Source: Hyphomicrobiales bacterium
GTDB taxonomy: Bacteria; Pseudomonadota; Alphaproteobacteria; Rhizobiales; Beijerinckiaceae
Assembly (NCBI GenBank): GCA_900473415.1
Contig: UCLR01000032.1
Location: 322,990-386,989, forward strand
Direction of reading: 5' to 3'
DNA length: 64,000 nucleotides
Positions 1-8,470 of the stretch are shown here, one piece after another. Both the position numbers and the translations under genes were made by a program. Within the stretch, counting starts at the first letter, position 1. The number at the start of each line of letters is the position of its first letter. The notes below the pieces were generated by a model. It did no database searches and was not told the origin of the DNA. It saw nothing but the letters and a program-made list of their open reading frames with translations.

Positions 1-93
1 TTACGGTCCCGTCGCATTCCAGCCGAGGGCCACGATGCTGCCGTCCGAGCCGACGGGGCCCGAGGCGCATCTCTTCTGAACGGTGATCTGACG

Positions 94-840
94 ATGAAGA
101 TCTTGGTGCCCGTGAAGCGGGTCGTCGACTACAACGTGAAGATCCGCGTGAAGGCGGACGGTTCGGGCGTCGAGCTCGCCAATGTGAAAATGTCGATGAA
201 TCCGTTCGACGAGATCGCCGTCGAAGAGGCGCTGCGTCTGAAGGAAGCCGGCAAGGCGACCGAGGTGGTCGTGGTCTCGATCGGCCCGGCCCAGGCCGCT
301 GAGACGATCCGCACCGGCCTGGCCATGGGCGCCGATCGCGGCATCCTCGTGAAGGTCGACGGCACGGTCGAGCCGCTCGCGGTCGCCAAGCTGCTCAAGA
401 AGGTGGTCGAGCAGGAGAACCCCGGCCTCGTCATCCTCGGCAAGCAGGCGATCGACGACGACTGCAACCAGACCGGCCAGATGCTCGCCGCGCTGCTGGG
501 CTGGCCGCAGGGCACCTTCGCCTCCAAGGTCGCCGTCGGCGACGGCTCGATCGACGTCACCCGCGAGGTCGATGGCGGCCTGCAGACGGTTGCGCTGAAG
601 CTGCCGGCAATCGTCACCACTGATCTGCGCCTCAACGAGCCGCGCTATGCCTCGCTGCCCAACATCATGAAGGCGAAGAAGAAGCCGCTCGACGAGACCA
701 CGGCCGAGACGCTCGGCGTCGATGTCGCCCCGCGGCTCAAGGTGCTGAAGACGGCCGAGCCCGCCGGCCGCTCCGCCGGCGTCAAGGTGGCCAACGCCGC
801 CGAACTCGTCTCCAAGCTCAAGACCGCCGGGGTGATCTGA
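94..840 (+). CDS. etfB: Electron transfer flavoprotein beta subunit
   Basis: Beta subunit (248 aa, usual family length) of the soluble heterodimeric flavoprotein that carries electrons from acyl-CoA and related dehydrogenases to ETF-ubiquinone oxidoreductase. The N-terminus [10 protein letters not shown], the segment [16 protein letters not shown] and the region around [15 protein letters not shown] are characteristic of EtfB. The stop codon shares a base with the etfA start (TGATG), so the two are translationally coupled. The 93 bases before it hold no recognisable gene. Confidence 0.97.
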   Translation: MKILVPVKRVVDYNVKIRVKADGSGVELANVKMSMNPFDEIAVEEALRLKEAGKATEVVVVSIGPAQAAETIRTGLAMGADRGILVKVDGTVEPLAVAKLLKKVVEQENPGLVILGKQAIDDDCNQTGQMLAALLGWPQGTFASKVAVGDGSIDVTREVDGGLQTVALKLPAIVTTDLRLNEPRYASLPNIMKAKKKPLDETTAETLGVDVAPRLKVLKTAEPAGRSAGVKVANAAELVSKLKTAGVI

Positions 841-1784
841 TGACCACGCTCCTGATCGCCGAACACGACAACGCCACCGTCAAGGACGCCACCGCCAAGG
901 CGCTGACCGCCGCGCAGGCGCTGGGCGCCCCCGTCCACATCCTCGTGGCCGGTGAGGGCGCCAAGGCCGCGGCCGATGCCGCCGCCAGGCTCGCCGGCGT
1001 CGAGAAGGTGCTGCTCGCCGACGACGCTGCCTATGGCCACGCGCTTGCCGAGCCGCTCGCGGCGCTGATCGTCAAGCTCGCGGGGGCTTACGACGCCATC
1101 GTCGCCCCCTCCACCACCACCGGCAAGAACGTGCTGCCGCGCGTCGCAGCCCTCCTCGACGTAATGCAGGTCTCGGACGTCACCAAGGTCGTTTCGCCCG
1201 ACACCTTCGAGCGCCCGGTCTATGCCGGCAACGCCATCCAGACGGTGCAGTCGACGGACGCCAAGAAGCTCCTGACCATCCGCACAGCCTCCTTCCCGGC
1301 CGTTGGCGAAGGCGGCTCGGCCTCGGTCGAGGCCGTCTCCGCCGCGGAGGACCCCGGCTCCTCCAGCTTCAAGGGCGAGGAGGTCGCGAAGTCCGACCGT
1401 CCGGAGCTGGCCTCGGCCAAGATCATCATCTCGGGCGGCCGCGCGCTGGCTTCGGCCGAGAACTTCACCAAGGTGATCGAGCCCGTCGCCGACAAGCTCG
1501 GTGCCGCCATGGGCGCCTCGCGCGCGGCGGTCGATGCCGGCTACGCCCCGAACGACTGGCAGGTCGGCCAGACCGGCAAGGTGGTCGCTCCCGAGCTTTA
1601 CATTGCGGTTGGCATTTCCGGCGCGATCCAGCATCTCGCCGGCATGAAGGACTCCAAGGTCATCGTCGCCATCAACAAGGACGAGGAGGCCCCGATCTTC
1701 CAGGTGGCCGATTACGGCCTCGTCGGTGACCTCTTCTCGGTCCTGCCAGAGCTTGACGCCGAGCTCGCAAAGGCCGGCAAGTAA
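840..1784 (+). CDS. etfA: Electron transfer flavoprotein alpha subunit
   Basis: Alpha subunit (314 aa) that carries most of the FAD site of ETF. The C-terminal half has the family FAD-binding stretch: [19 protein letters not shown] followed by [18 protein letters not shown]. It overlaps etfB by one base and is followed by a strong hairpin and then a 3-hydroxyacyl-CoA dehydrogenase gene. The three form a fatty-acid oxidation or butanoate group, an arrangement common in alphaproteobacteria. Confidence 0.97.
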   Translation: MTTLLIAEHDNATVKDATAKALTAAQALGAPVHILVAGEGAKAAADAAARLAGVEKVLLADDAAYGHALAEPLAALIVKLAGAYDAIVAPSTTTGKNVLPRVAALLDVMQVSDVTKVVSPDTFERPVYAGNAIQTVQSTDAKKLLTIRTASFPAVGEGGSASVEAVSAAEDPGSSSFKGEEVAKSDRPELASAKIIISGGRALASAENFTKVIEPVADKLGAAMGASRAAVDAGYAPNDWQVGQTGKVVAPELYIAVGISGAIQHLAGMKDSKVIVAINKDEEAPIFQVADYGLVGDLFSVLPELDAELAKAGK

Positions 1785-1801
1785 AGCGCGGCGAAAACTC
1801 C

Positions 1802-1824
1802 CGGGCCGCCCTCAGGGCGGCCCG
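1802..1824 (+). terminator. Hairpin after etfA
   Basis: A perfect 10-bp GC-only stem (CGGGCCGCCC / GGGCGGCCCG) with a 3-base loop starts 17 bases after the etfA stop. The following run is only TTCC, so it may be a weak or attenuating terminator, or an mRNA-stabilising hairpin, rather than a classic intrinsic terminator. It separates etfBA from the dehydrogenase gene. Confidence 0.6.
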
Positions 1825-1868
1825 TTCCGCTCCCACGGGAGCATAAAAAGAATATCCGGGATCAGACC

Positions 1869-2753
1869 ATGTCGGACCAGGCGATCAAGACGATCGGCAT
1901 CATCGGTGCAGGCCAGATGGGCAACGGCATCGCCCATGTCGCGGCGGTGGCAGGCTTCGACGTCAGGCTGCACGACGTCGCCGAGGACCGGATCAAGGCG
2001 GCGCTCGCGACGATCGACGGCAACATGGCCCGCCAGGTCGCCAAGGGCGCGCTGGCCGACGAGGAGCGCCGCGGCGCGATCGGCCGGATCGAGCCGGCGG
2101 TCGAGCTTGCAGATCTCGGAAGCTGCGATCTCGTGATCGAGGCTGCAACCGAGAACGAGGAACTGAAGCGCAAGATCTTCACCGCCGTCTGCCCGCATCT
2201 GAAGCCGACGACCATCCTCGCGTCCAACACATCCTCGATCTCGATCACGCGCCTTGCCGCCGCCAGCGACCGGCCGGAGCATTTCATCGGCATCCACTTC
2301 ATGAACCCGGTGCCGGTCATGCAGCTCGTCGAGCTGATTCGCGGCATCGCCACGGACGACAAGACCTTCGAGATCGCCAAGGAGTTCGTCGGTCAGCTTC
2401 ACAAGACCGTGTCGGTCTCGGAGGACTTCCCGGCCTTCATCGTCAACCGGATTCTGCTGCCGATGATCAACGAGGCCGTCTACACGCTCTACGAGGGCGT
2501 AGGCTCGGTCGAAGCGATCGACACCGCCATGCGACTCGGCGCGAATCACCCGATGGGCCCGCTCCAGCTCGCCGATTTCATCGGCCTCGATACCTGTCTT
2601 TCGGTGATGCAGGTGCTCCACGACGGGCTGGCCGATTCGAAATATCGCCCCTGCCCGCTGCTGGTGAAGTATGTCGAGGCTGGCTGGCTCGGCCGCAAAG
2701 CCAAGCGCGGTTTCTACGACTATCGCGGCGAGAAGCCGGTGCCGACGCGGTAG
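1869..2753 (+). CDS. hbd: 3-hydroxybutyryl-CoA / 3-hydroxyacyl-CoA dehydrogenase
   Basis: A 294-aa NAD-dependent L-3-hydroxyacyl-CoA dehydrogenase of the short, stand-alone type. The N-terminal Rossmann motif is GIIGAGQMGNGIAHV (near residues 10-24). The catalytic region includes the conserved GIHFMNPVPVMQLVELI, with the active-site His, and the C-terminal domain has NHPMGPLQLADFIGLD. It interconverts 3-hydroxybutyryl-CoA and acetoacetyl-CoA. Its place just after etfBA suggests a shared role in short-chain acyl-CoA metabolism. The exact substrate chain length cannot be told from sequence. Confidence 0.93.
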   Translation: MSDQAIKTIGIIGAGQMGNGIAHVAAVAGFDVRLHDVAEDRIKAALATIDGNMARQVAKGALADEERRGAIGRIEPAVELADLGSCDLVIEAATENEELKRKIFTAVCPHLKPTTILASNTSSISITRLAAASDRPEHFIGIHFMNPVPVMQLVELIRGIATDDKTFEIAKEFVGQLHKTVSVSEDFPAFIVNRILLPMINEAVYTLYEGVGSVEAIDTAMRLGANHPMGPLQLADFIGLDTCLSVMQVLHDGLADSKYRPCPLLVKYVEAGWLGRKAKRGFYDYRGEKPVPTR

Positions 2754-2907
2754 GCGAGCGGCAAAGAGCGGCGGGGAGTCGCGCGCCGAAATCTGGGCGC
2801 CAATTCTCCCCTTACTTTTCCCCGCTCTTCACATTCCTGTCGTCTCGCGCTTACATTCATCGTCAAGCGGGATTCGTCCCGCTCGACGAAGCGGAGGTGC
2901 GACGAGT

Positions 2908-3480
2908 TTGACGGCGCATGTGATGCATCCGATGGCGTCGCCGGACAGCTGTCCGGCACTCGTCCTGAACGCCGACTTCCGGCCGCTCAGCTACTATCCC
3001 TTGTCCCTCTGGAGCTGGCAGGACGCGATCAAGGCGGTCTTCATGGATCGCGTCAACATCGTCTCCGAATACGACACGGTGGTCCGCAGCCCCAGCTTCG
3101 ACATGCGGTTGCCCTCGGTCGTCTCGCTGAAAAGCTACATCAAGCCCTCACGGACGCCGGCCTTCACCCGCTTCAACGTCTTCCTGCGCGACCGGTTCGC
3201 CTGCCAATACTGCGGCGAGCGGGATGAATTGACCTTCGACCACGTCGTCCCGCGCTCAAAGGGCGGCCTGACCACCTGGGAGAACGTCGTCGCCGCCTGC
3301 TCGCCCTGCAACCTGCGCAAGGGCGACAAGATGCCGGCCGCCGTCGAGATGTTCCCGGCGCAGAAGCCCTACGCGCCGACGGTCAACGACCTGCACCGCA
3401 ACGGCAAGCTCTTCCCGCCGAACTATCTGCACGAGAGCTGGCTCGATTATCTCTACTGGGATTCCGAGCTGGAGCCGTAA
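2908..3480 (+). CDS. HNH endonuclease family protein
   Basis: A 190-aa protein if it starts at TTG 2908, preceded by GGAGG at 10 bases; ATG 2923 is an alternative. A longer reading back to 2671 overlaps the previous gene and is rejected. It has an HNH fold with a zinc knuckle: Cys99-x2-Cys102, the DHVVPRSKGG core (Asp111, His112) and Cys131-x2-Cys134, followed by NLRKGDK. The N-terminal part (LNADFRPLSYYPLSLWSW) is typical of a widespread chromosomal HNH family in alphaproteobacteria whose role is unknown, so it need not be a defence or phage nuclease. Its 3' end overlaps the convergent Rieske gene by 28 bases. Confidence 0.85.
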   Translation: MTAHVMHPMASPDSCPALVLNADFRPLSYYPLSLWSWQDAIKAVFMDRVNIVSEYDTVVRSPSFDMRLPSVVSLKSYIKPSRTPAFTRFNVFLRDRFACQYCGERDELTFDHVVPRSKGGLTTWENVVAACSPCNLRKGDKMPAAVEMFPAQKPYAPTVNDLHRNGKLFPPNYLHESWLDYLYWDSELEP

Positions 3481-4685
3481 GGCCCGCCGTCTCCGTTGTG
3501 CTCTGCCCAGCGAAATGAGCCTTTCCGCACCCCGGAAACCGCGAGCGCATAGGCTTCTTCGAACCATCCGATCCGTTCCTCATGAAGGGCTAGGCGCGGT
3601 GGCAGATCGTCGGTTGCAGCGCTTGCCTGAAGAAGCTCGCAGGCAGCATTGTCCTCTCTCAATACCCGCCGAGCGTAGAACGCAAAAATGCGATCGATGA
3701 TCGGCCACGCGAGCCAGCGCGCAAACTTAAGCCAAGAATACTTCGTCTTTGGCTGGATGGCTCTGAATGAATATGAGACGAGCTTCGATTGATCGTGCGC
3801 CACAGGCAGGATGTGGAGCACGACAATGTACCAATAACCTTCGCCAAAGAGGCGAGTGGCAGGAACGAAGCTTACCACCAACCCGGCAAAAACCTGCAGA
3901 ATACGATAGCGATGGGGAAAAAATTCTCCCTTCTCGCACTGGCTTACCATTTCCGGGAGCGAATTGGCATTTCCGGTATGGAAAAACATACTGTGCGGGC
4001 CGATCTGATCGTACCGTGTTGTCCTACCGGGGAGATAACCATTGCTCCCGAACGTCGACGGGTGGATGGCGACAATATGGTAGTCGTCAAGGGAGATCTC
4101 GTGAATGTATCGCCAATGAGCTTTCACGTCGAAGCTGGCCTTGATGGCATTCGTCGGCATGAAGGAAGAGATATAGTTGAGTATTGGAAATGCCGGTCCC
4201 AGCCATGCCTCGAGACTTGGCCCCTCCGGATCGGCGAAGCGCCCAAAGATGAGCCCACCGGCCTGCGCGAGCTCAACTCGCTTCAATCGCGCATCGATTT
4301 CACGCGGGGGTTTGCCGAACATGTCGATGCAATTGGGTATCCCGAGCGCAAGCCCCTCGTGGTTGTAGCGCCAGTGATGGAATCCGCAGAGTAGAGGCCC
4401 GTTGCCGCTGCCCTCATGTCTTAGCGGGTAACCGCGATGTGCGCATTTATTCTCGAAGGCAAAGACGCCCTGCTGGAACCGCTGCACGATGACCGACCGT
4501 CCGCCCAGCACGGAGCGGAACCAATCATTCTCTCCTGCGACCTGTTGTTCGAAGCCAAGGAAGGTCCAGCAGGTTTCGAGAGCCTTCCTTTCCGCAGCAA
4601 AGGCCCCGGGACATACCCTGGCGGCATTGAGAAGCGCTCGCATATCAGCAGGAAGCACATCCGGTAGGGGAAGCTCGGCAGGCAT
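3453..4685 (-). CDS. Rieske non-heme iron oxygenase, alpha-subunit type
   Basis: A 410-aa aromatic-ring-hydroxylating-dioxygenase-like protein. The Rieske [2Fe-2S] centre is Cys81-x-His83 and Cys100-x2-His103. The mononuclear iron site is probably DDYHIVAIHP (His203, His208) plus a later acidic residue. No ferredoxin or reductase gene is nearby, so electrons must come from elsewhere. Composition is a little less GC-rich than its neighbours. The substrate is unknown. Because it sits next to the lipid-synthesis cluster, a hydroxylase or desaturase acting on the lipid is possible, but this is inference. Confidence 0.85.
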   Translation of the reverse strand: MPAELPLPDVLPADMRALLNAARVCPGAFAAERKALETCWTFLGFEQQVAGENDWFRSVLGGRSVIVQRFQQGVFAFENKCAHRGYPLRHEGSGNGPLLCGFHHWRYNHEGLALGIPNCIDMFGKPPREIDARLKRVELAQAGGLIFGRFADPEGPSLEAWLGPAFPILNYISSFMPTNAIKASFDVKAHWRYIHEISLDDYHIVAIHPSTFGSNGYLPGRTTRYDQIGPHSMFFHTGNANSLPEMVSQCEKGEFFPHRYRILQVFAGLVVSFVPATRLFGEGYWYIVVLHILPVAHDQSKLVSYSFRAIQPKTKYSWLKFARWLAWPIIDRIFAFYARRVLREDNAACELLQASAATDDLPPRLALHEERIGWFEEAYALAVSGVRKGSFRWAEHNGDGGPYGSSSESQ

Positions 4686-5076
4686 AAGTGAAACTATGCC
4701 GTACCGTCACGGGCGTCGCAACGTTGCTCGCGCTCACGAACGGACGCGCTGTCGGCGTCGCCAGGAATGAAAACGAGCGCCCAACGAGGTCCGAAAATTT
4801 CTCTTTCTCAGGGGCGCGCGATATCCGCGAATGTTCCCTGAAGCGCAGAGCGCTGCGGGTGGGGAGGAGCCGCCCAGCGCCGAGGTGCTTGAGCACTGAC
4901 CATAGCCTGGCTGTGGATGTGACGGTACCCGCGCGCCAAGGTCGCGATCTGGCAGAACGTCGCTTTTGGTCGACTAAGCGATCTGCTACTGAGGCCGTCG
5001 ATGCGCTCGCGGGAATGCGATGGAGTTCGGCAGTGCTGCCCTCGACCATATCATCGAGGCAATCGCGCTTTGCCTT
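4686..5076. other. Gap without a supported gene
   Basis: About 390 bases between the Rieske oxygenase gene and the SDR gene. Open frames exist on both strands, but their translations are arginine- and serine-rich with no family motif, and none has a convincing ribosome binding site. The stretch probably carries the promoter of the leftward Rieske gene and the 3' flank of the SDR gene. No clear terminator hairpin was seen. Confidence 0.5.
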
Positions 5077-5910
5077 CTATCGCCTCTTTGAACGCAGGCG
5101 TACCTGAGCCTGCAGGCGCCGCAGGAGCCGGCGCTGCCGCCTAAGGAAGAACGGCGCAGAGAGGCTGTGGAACAGCCCAAACAGCGCCATCAGCCGGGAC
5201 GGCACGAGCAGGAAGCGGCCGGCTTCAGCCTGGCGGATCATCGATGCCGCCACAGCCTCGGCGGACAGCATGCCGCCGCTCTGCGCGATCAGGCGGGTCG
5301 CTTCGGGACGGCGGGTGCTCTCGTAGGCGAGCTGCGGCGTATCGGTGTCGGGCGGACAGGCGACACTGACAGCGATGCCGAAGGGCGCCAGCTCGCTGAA
5401 CAGCGTCTCCGCCAGCGCGCGCACCGCGAACTTGCTCGGGCCATAGGCGGAATAGCCGACGACTCCCGTGAAGGCGGCGGCGCTCGCGACAAGCGTGAGG
5501 CGCCCCGCTCCCGCCGCCCGCATGGCCGGCACGACGGCGCGCAGGAGATGCAACGTCCCGAAATAATTGGTCTCGATCTGGACGCGATGGGCGGCGAGAT
5601 CCAGGTCCGTGAACAGGCCGGGCTCGACGATGCCGGCAGAGGTGACCAGCCAGTCGATCCGGCCATGGCGCGCCAGCACGGCGGCGATAGCGGCCTCGCA
5701 AGCGGCCGCGTCGGTCACGTCCAGCGCATGGATCTCCGCCGCGGGCGAGGATGCATCCGCCAGGTTCTGCCGCGCCGCCCGAAGCCGCCCCTCGTCGCGC
5801 GCGAGCAGGACGACCCGGTAGCCTCGCTGCTGAAGCTGCCGCGCGCAGGCCAGGCCGATCCCGCTCGATCCGCCGGAGATGACCGCGACTGGCTGCTGGC
5901 CGGGATTCAC
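5077..5910 (-). CDS. Short-chain dehydrogenase, 3-ketosphinganine-reductase-like
   Basis: A 277-aa classical SDR from GTG 5910, chosen because it lies 10 bases after the upstream stop; an upstream ATG at 5973 would overlap the previous gene by about 50 bases. The cofactor loop GGSSGIG is at residues 13-19 and the catalytic YxxxK lies in YGPSKFAV. The C-terminus has a hydrophobic stretch (LMALFGLFHSLSAPFF) followed by an arginine-rich tail, as in membrane-associated 3-ketodihydrosphingosine reductases. RkpH-type SDRs of rhizobial K-antigen loci are the other close comparison. With the PKS and oxoamine synthase nearby, it probably reduces a 3-keto amino lipid. Confidence 0.8.
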   Translation of the reverse strand: MNPGQQPVAVISGGSSGIGLACARQLQQRGYRVVLLARDEGRLRAARQNLADASSPAAEIHALDVTDAAACEAAIAAVLARHGRIDWLVTSAGIVEPGLFTDLDLAAHRVQIETNYFGTLHLLRAVVPAMRAAGAGRLTLVASAAAFTGVVGYSAYGPSKFAVRALAETLFSELAPFGIAVSVACPPDTDTPQLAYESTRRPEATRLIAQSGGMLSAEAVAASMIRQAEAGRFLLVPSRLMALFGLFHSLSAPFFLRRQRRLLRRLQAQVRLRSKRR

Positions 5911-5920
5911 GGGCGCAGCC

Positions 5921-6592
5921 TCAGGACTCGAGAACCGAACCTGCCGCCTCCTCGTCGCGGAGCTCCCGAGCATAGGAGGCGACGAACCAGATGAAGACTG
6001 CGAAAAAGCCCAGTGTCTCCACCAGCACCGCGACGTCGCACCAGGTGAACGCGAGGCCCATCCATGCGAGACCCGGCGCGCCGAAGGCGAGGATCAACAT
6101 ATTCATCGCGATGATCAGCATCCTGATCTCGGTCGGTCCGCTGCCCAGCAGCGCGACATGGAACTCGTTGGAAACGCAGGTCTTCACGAAGGAATAGATC
6201 GACAGCGCGTGATAACCGGCCAATGCCAGCAGGGCCGTATCCATCCTGATGAAGGGCGAGATGCCCATGCCCAGGCAGATCAGAAGATTGCCGACGACAT
6301 CGACCGTCTGGTCGAGGAAATAGCCGTAGCGGGGCCGTTCGATCTTCCTCAGGCGGGCGAGCGTTCCGTCGAGGGAATCGCCGTACCAGTGCAGCACGAG
6401 CCCAAGGGAGGCCAGCCACAGGAAGCCCGGCGACAGCCAGGTCAGGGCATAGCCAAGGAGCGTCACGCCGGCGCCGAAGACCCCGAAGGCCGTCAGATGG
6501 TCCGGCTTCACCCAGCCCGGCAGCCGGGATGCGAGCCATATCAGGATCTTGCGTTCGACCTCGGCCGATACGCTCGTGTGAACGCGGATCAA
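5921..6592 (-). CDS. CDP-alcohol phosphatidyltransferase family membrane protein
   Basis: A 223-aa integral membrane protein with several hydrophobic helices and the complete family signature D72-x2-D75-G76-x2-A79-R80 ... G90-x3-D94-x3-D98. It starts at TTG 6592 behind GAGGGG. Family members transfer a phospho-alcohol group from a CDP-activated donor to a second alcohol at the membrane. It is co-transcribed with the downstream SDR (10-base spacing). It may add a head group to the lipid made by the neighbouring PKS/oxoamine synthase set, for example a phosphoinositol or phosphoglycerol group. The acceptor is not predictable. Confidence 0.88.
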   Translation of the reverse strand: MIRVHTSVSAEVERKILIWLASRLPGWVKPDHLTAFGVFGAGVTLLGYALTWLSPGFLWLASLGLVLHWYGDSLDGTLARLRKIERPRYGYFLDQTVDVVGNLLICLGMGISPFIRMDTALLALAGYHALSIYSFVKTCVSNEFHVALLGSGPTEIRMLIIAMNMLILAFGAPGLAWMGLAFTWCDVAVLVETLGFFAVFIWFVASYARELRDEEAAGSVLES

Positions 6593-6796
6593 GATCGCCC
6601 CTCGTCGCCGCCTGACGGAGAGCTAAGGCAAAGGCAAAAGCTAAAATCAAGCCAGATTGCCTTCGCATGGGCGGTGCCCTATGCGGAAAGCCGTCGTCGC
6701 TCGATGGATCTGTCGCGACGGCGATCCGGGGCTGGGGTCTTTCACGCATCATGGGCATGGTTCTGACGCAGGGCTCGAGTTGCAGGGAAGGCCGAC

Positions 6797-8110
6797 GTGG
6801 CGATCGGGTATGATGCGACGAGGCTGTTCCTCGGACCGCTCTCGCTCACGCCTCGCGGAATCGACCGCATCGAGATGGAGTATGCGCGGCATTTCTTCCG
6901 GGATTCGGCGGAAGATTGCTTTGCCGTGCTCCCGACCCCGTGGGGCATGCGCTGCTATCCACGCGAACAGGTGCTACGCGGCCTGAAACGCCTGGAGGAG
7001 CTTTGGCCGGAACAGCTCGACCCGAATGCGGACCCGGCCTGGCTCTCGCTGCAGGATCGCGTCCGCGGCATTCCGGATGAACATGGCGCGCGCGGCCCGA
7101 GGGTGGGCCTTGCGACCCAGGCTCGACGCATGACCTCGCTATTGCGCGCAACCGGCATCACCCTGGGGAGCGATGTCGGCAGGACCCTGCCGCAAGGGTC
7201 GATCTATCTCAATATCGGGCAGGTTTCCCTCGCCATTCCGCTGCTTCTGCGCTGGCTGCGGCAACGGGCCGATGTCCGACCCGTCTTCATGTTGCACGAC
7301 GTCATTCCGCTGCAGACGCCGGAATATGTCGAGCCGGCCGGCGTCAGCGGCCATGTCAGCATGGTGAAGCAGACCGTGCGCCATGCGGCGGGGCTGATCG
7401 TGTCGACGCAGGCGGCCAAAAGGGCCATCGGCACGGCGCTCGCGGAACACGGAGCTCCGGCGCTACCGACACTGGCCCTGCCGTTCCCGGTGCCCTCGGC
7501 CTTTCGGGAGGCGATTCTGAACCGGCCGCTCTCGACGGCCAAGCCGTATTTCCTGGTCTGCGGAGCGATCGAGCCGCGCAAGAACCACCAGATCCTCGTC
7601 GAGGTCTGGAAGAAGCTGCATGCCCGGCTGGGGCCCGAAACCCCCCTGCTGATCATTGCCGGCGCGTCTGGTTGGCAGGGGCAGATCATCGAAAGTCGCA
7701 TTCGGCGAACCCCGGTCGCTAGCAATCACATCCACATCGCCAAGGGGCTGTCGACCGCCGCGCTCAAGCATGCGATGGCGGGCGCCGCGGGCCTGCTCAT
7801 GCCGTCCTTCATCGAAGGCTTCGGCCTGCCGATCGTCGAGGCGGCCTCGCTGGGAACGCCGATCGTCGCCTCAGACATCGAAGCGCATCGGGAGGTAGCC
7901 CCGCCTTCCGCCCTGCTGGTCGACCCCATCGACGGGCCGGGCTGGGAACGCGCGATCCTGTCCGTCTTGGACCGCAGGCGCCCTGCGACCGCTGCCGATC
8001 GGATCGCCCTGCGACCATCGGCGGATACCTCCAGCGCGACTTGGCAGGGTTATTTCGCGCAGCTGACTGAGTTCACGAGGAGTCTCGAGCAGCGCTCCGG
8101 CACCGGTTGA
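6797..8110 (+). CDS. Glycosyltransferase family 4 (GT-B fold)
   Basis: A 437-aa cytoplasmic glycosyltransferase starting at GTG 6797 behind AGGGAAGG. The C-terminal GT1/GT4 domain shows FLVCGAIEPRKNHQIL, the donor-site block MPSFIEGFGLPIVEAASLG (E-x7-E motif) and TPIVASDIEAHRE. The N-terminal half has the acceptor-domain FMLHDVIPLQTPEY typical of mannosyl/rhamnosyl transferases in polysaccharide loci. It is divergent from the CDP-alcohol transferase gene and upstream of the PKS gene. It may glycosylate the lipid anchor or start the polysaccharide; the sugar is unknown. It resembles the glycosyltransferase at 33.9 kb. Confidence 0.88.
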   Translation: MAIGYDATRLFLGPLSLTPRGIDRIEMEYARHFFRDSAEDCFAVLPTPWGMRCYPREQVLRGLKRLEELWPEQLDPNADPAWLSLQDRVRGIPDEHGARGPRVGLATQARRMTSLLRATGITLGSDVGRTLPQGSIYLNIGQVSLAIPLLLRWLRQRADVRPVFMLHDVIPLQTPEYVEPAGVSGHVSMVKQTVRHAAGLIVSTQAAKRAIGTALAEHGAPALPTLALPFPVPSAFREAILNRPLSTAKPYFLVCGAIEPRKNHQILVEVWKKLHARLGPETPLLIIAGASGWQGQIIESRIRRTPVASNHIHIAKGLSTAALKHAMAGAAGLLMPSFIEGFGLPIVEAASLGTPIVASDIEAHREVAPPSALLVDPIDGPGWERAILSVLDRRRPATAADRIALRPSADTSSATWQGYFAQLTEFTRSLEQRSGTG

Positions 8111-8470
8111 GCGAGATATTCTTCAGGGAGACTGTGGGCGCGCGGCACCTAGCGGCGCGTCGGCCTGGGCGACTTGCAACGGACCTCGGCAATTTGGCGG
8201 CTCTCGACTACTTCCGGTTGATCATCTCCAGTCTCTATCGTATGCGTTCCTAGCGGCATCGCTCAAGGAGATGTGACTGAGCGAAGCGGTCTGCTTGATC
8301 TTGCAGCACCGTGATTCGGCTAGCTGGGATCTGATCGGAACTATACGGCGTGCAGCAGCTCCTCCTGAATGATCTCTCTTACGGAAAGAGCCTCGACCAC
8401 GCTTCGCTCGATTCGGACCTGCAAATCCCAACATTTCGCAAGGTAAGCGACAAGGCGCGCTGAAGTTCAG
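8111..8470 (+). promoter_or_regulatory. Gap before the PKS gene
   Basis: A 360-base gap between the glycosyltransferase and PKS genes in the same direction. It is less GC-rich than its flanks and codes for nothing recognisable on either strand. It is long enough to hold an independent promoter for the PKS-oxoamine synthase operon, but no sequence in it could be matched confidently to a sigma-factor consensus. Confidence 0.35.

Noticed and set aside
645-1634. A 329-aa open frame on the minus strand
   Set aside because: It is antisense to etfB/etfA and reads as a low-complexity, Arg/Gly/Asp-rich product, typical of shadow frames in GC-rich DNA.
4645-5107. Overlapping open frames of 134 and 139 aa in the gap before the SDR gene
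   Set aside because: Neither has a ribosome binding site or motif, and their composition is that of random GC-rich DNA.
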